NCBI RefSeq assembly: GCF_920984735.1 | Contig: NZ_CAKLBU010000005.1 | Coordinates: forward strand, 62,001-126,000 | Length of the DNA stretch: 64,000 bases | Direction: 5' to 3' | From: Pedobacter sp. Leaf250 | GTDB lineage: Bacteria; Bacteroidota; Bacteroidia; Sphingobacteriales; Sphingobacteriaceae | Shown here: positions 63,037 through 64,000 of the stretch, in pieces | How positions within the stretch are numbered: the first letter of the stretch is position 1 | Layout: every line of letters begins with the position of its first letter | Made by a program: the position numbers and the translations under genes | Notes under the pieces: generated by a model | Told to the model about the DNA's origin: nothing | Seen by the model: only the letters and a program-made list of their open reading frames with translations | Database searches by the model: none

Positions 63037-64000
<964 letters not shown>

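Overview
The window is AT-rich chromosomal DNA from a member of the Bacteroidota, most likely a Sphingobacteriaceae relative close to Pedobacter (inference). Pointers are a type IX secretion protein (PorV-like) with a CTD-sorted cargo protein, a propeller-type hybrid-family sensor kinase, a LamG-GH127 glycosidase, promoters of the TAnnTTTG type, weak Shine-Dalgarno signals, and many short palindromic repeats of kinds familiar from Pedobacter and Flavobacterium genomes. No tRNA, rRNA, CRISPR array or prophage was seen.

Layout. 1-15 kb: the TamB/AsmA-like envelope protein (cut by the left edge), cytidine deaminase, a secreted GH127 glycosidase divergent from a large secreted DUF5695-like protein, a one-domain EamA transporter, a repeat-filled gap, and parC. 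15-26 kb: a minus-strand surface block with two paralogous collagen-like fibre proteins, a small secreted protein, a PorV-like outer-membrane protein, a CTD protein, then a LuxR-type response regulator overlapping its propeller sensor kinase. 26-31 kb: a TPP riboswitch in front of a PnuC-family (probable thiamine) transporter and an acyl-CoA-dehydrogenase-fold flavoprotein, then two poorly known secreted proteins. 31-44 kb: an rRNA-methyltransferase-like gene, mlaE-mlaF, an SDR enzyme, a PspC/LiaF/RDD envelope group, ispG, a YbdG-like channel, a hydrolase and hemA.

44-60.6 kb is a minus-strand superoperon for branched-chain amino acids in the order ilvE-ilvD-ilvB-ilvN-(VOC-DinB)-ilvC-leuC-(methyltransferase)-leuD-(ABC ATPase)-leuB-leuA-ilvA. 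Together these enzymes make isoleucine, valine and leucine from threonine and pyruvate. In front of ilvE I find a 45-codon leader peptide very rich in Val, Ile and Leu, a rho-independent terminator, and an alternative pairing segment inside the last leader codons: a complete transcription attenuator. Beyond it an IS1182-family element (60918-62669) sits exactly in the loop of what was the terminator of the atp operon, whose last genes atpD (cut by the right edge) and atpC close the window.

The other theme is palindromic repeats. At least five families occupy gene junctions, including nearly every wider gap of the ilv-leu superoperon. One copy sits inside a junction of the TPP riboswitch aptamer, and two repeat fragments are fused in frame into IspG.
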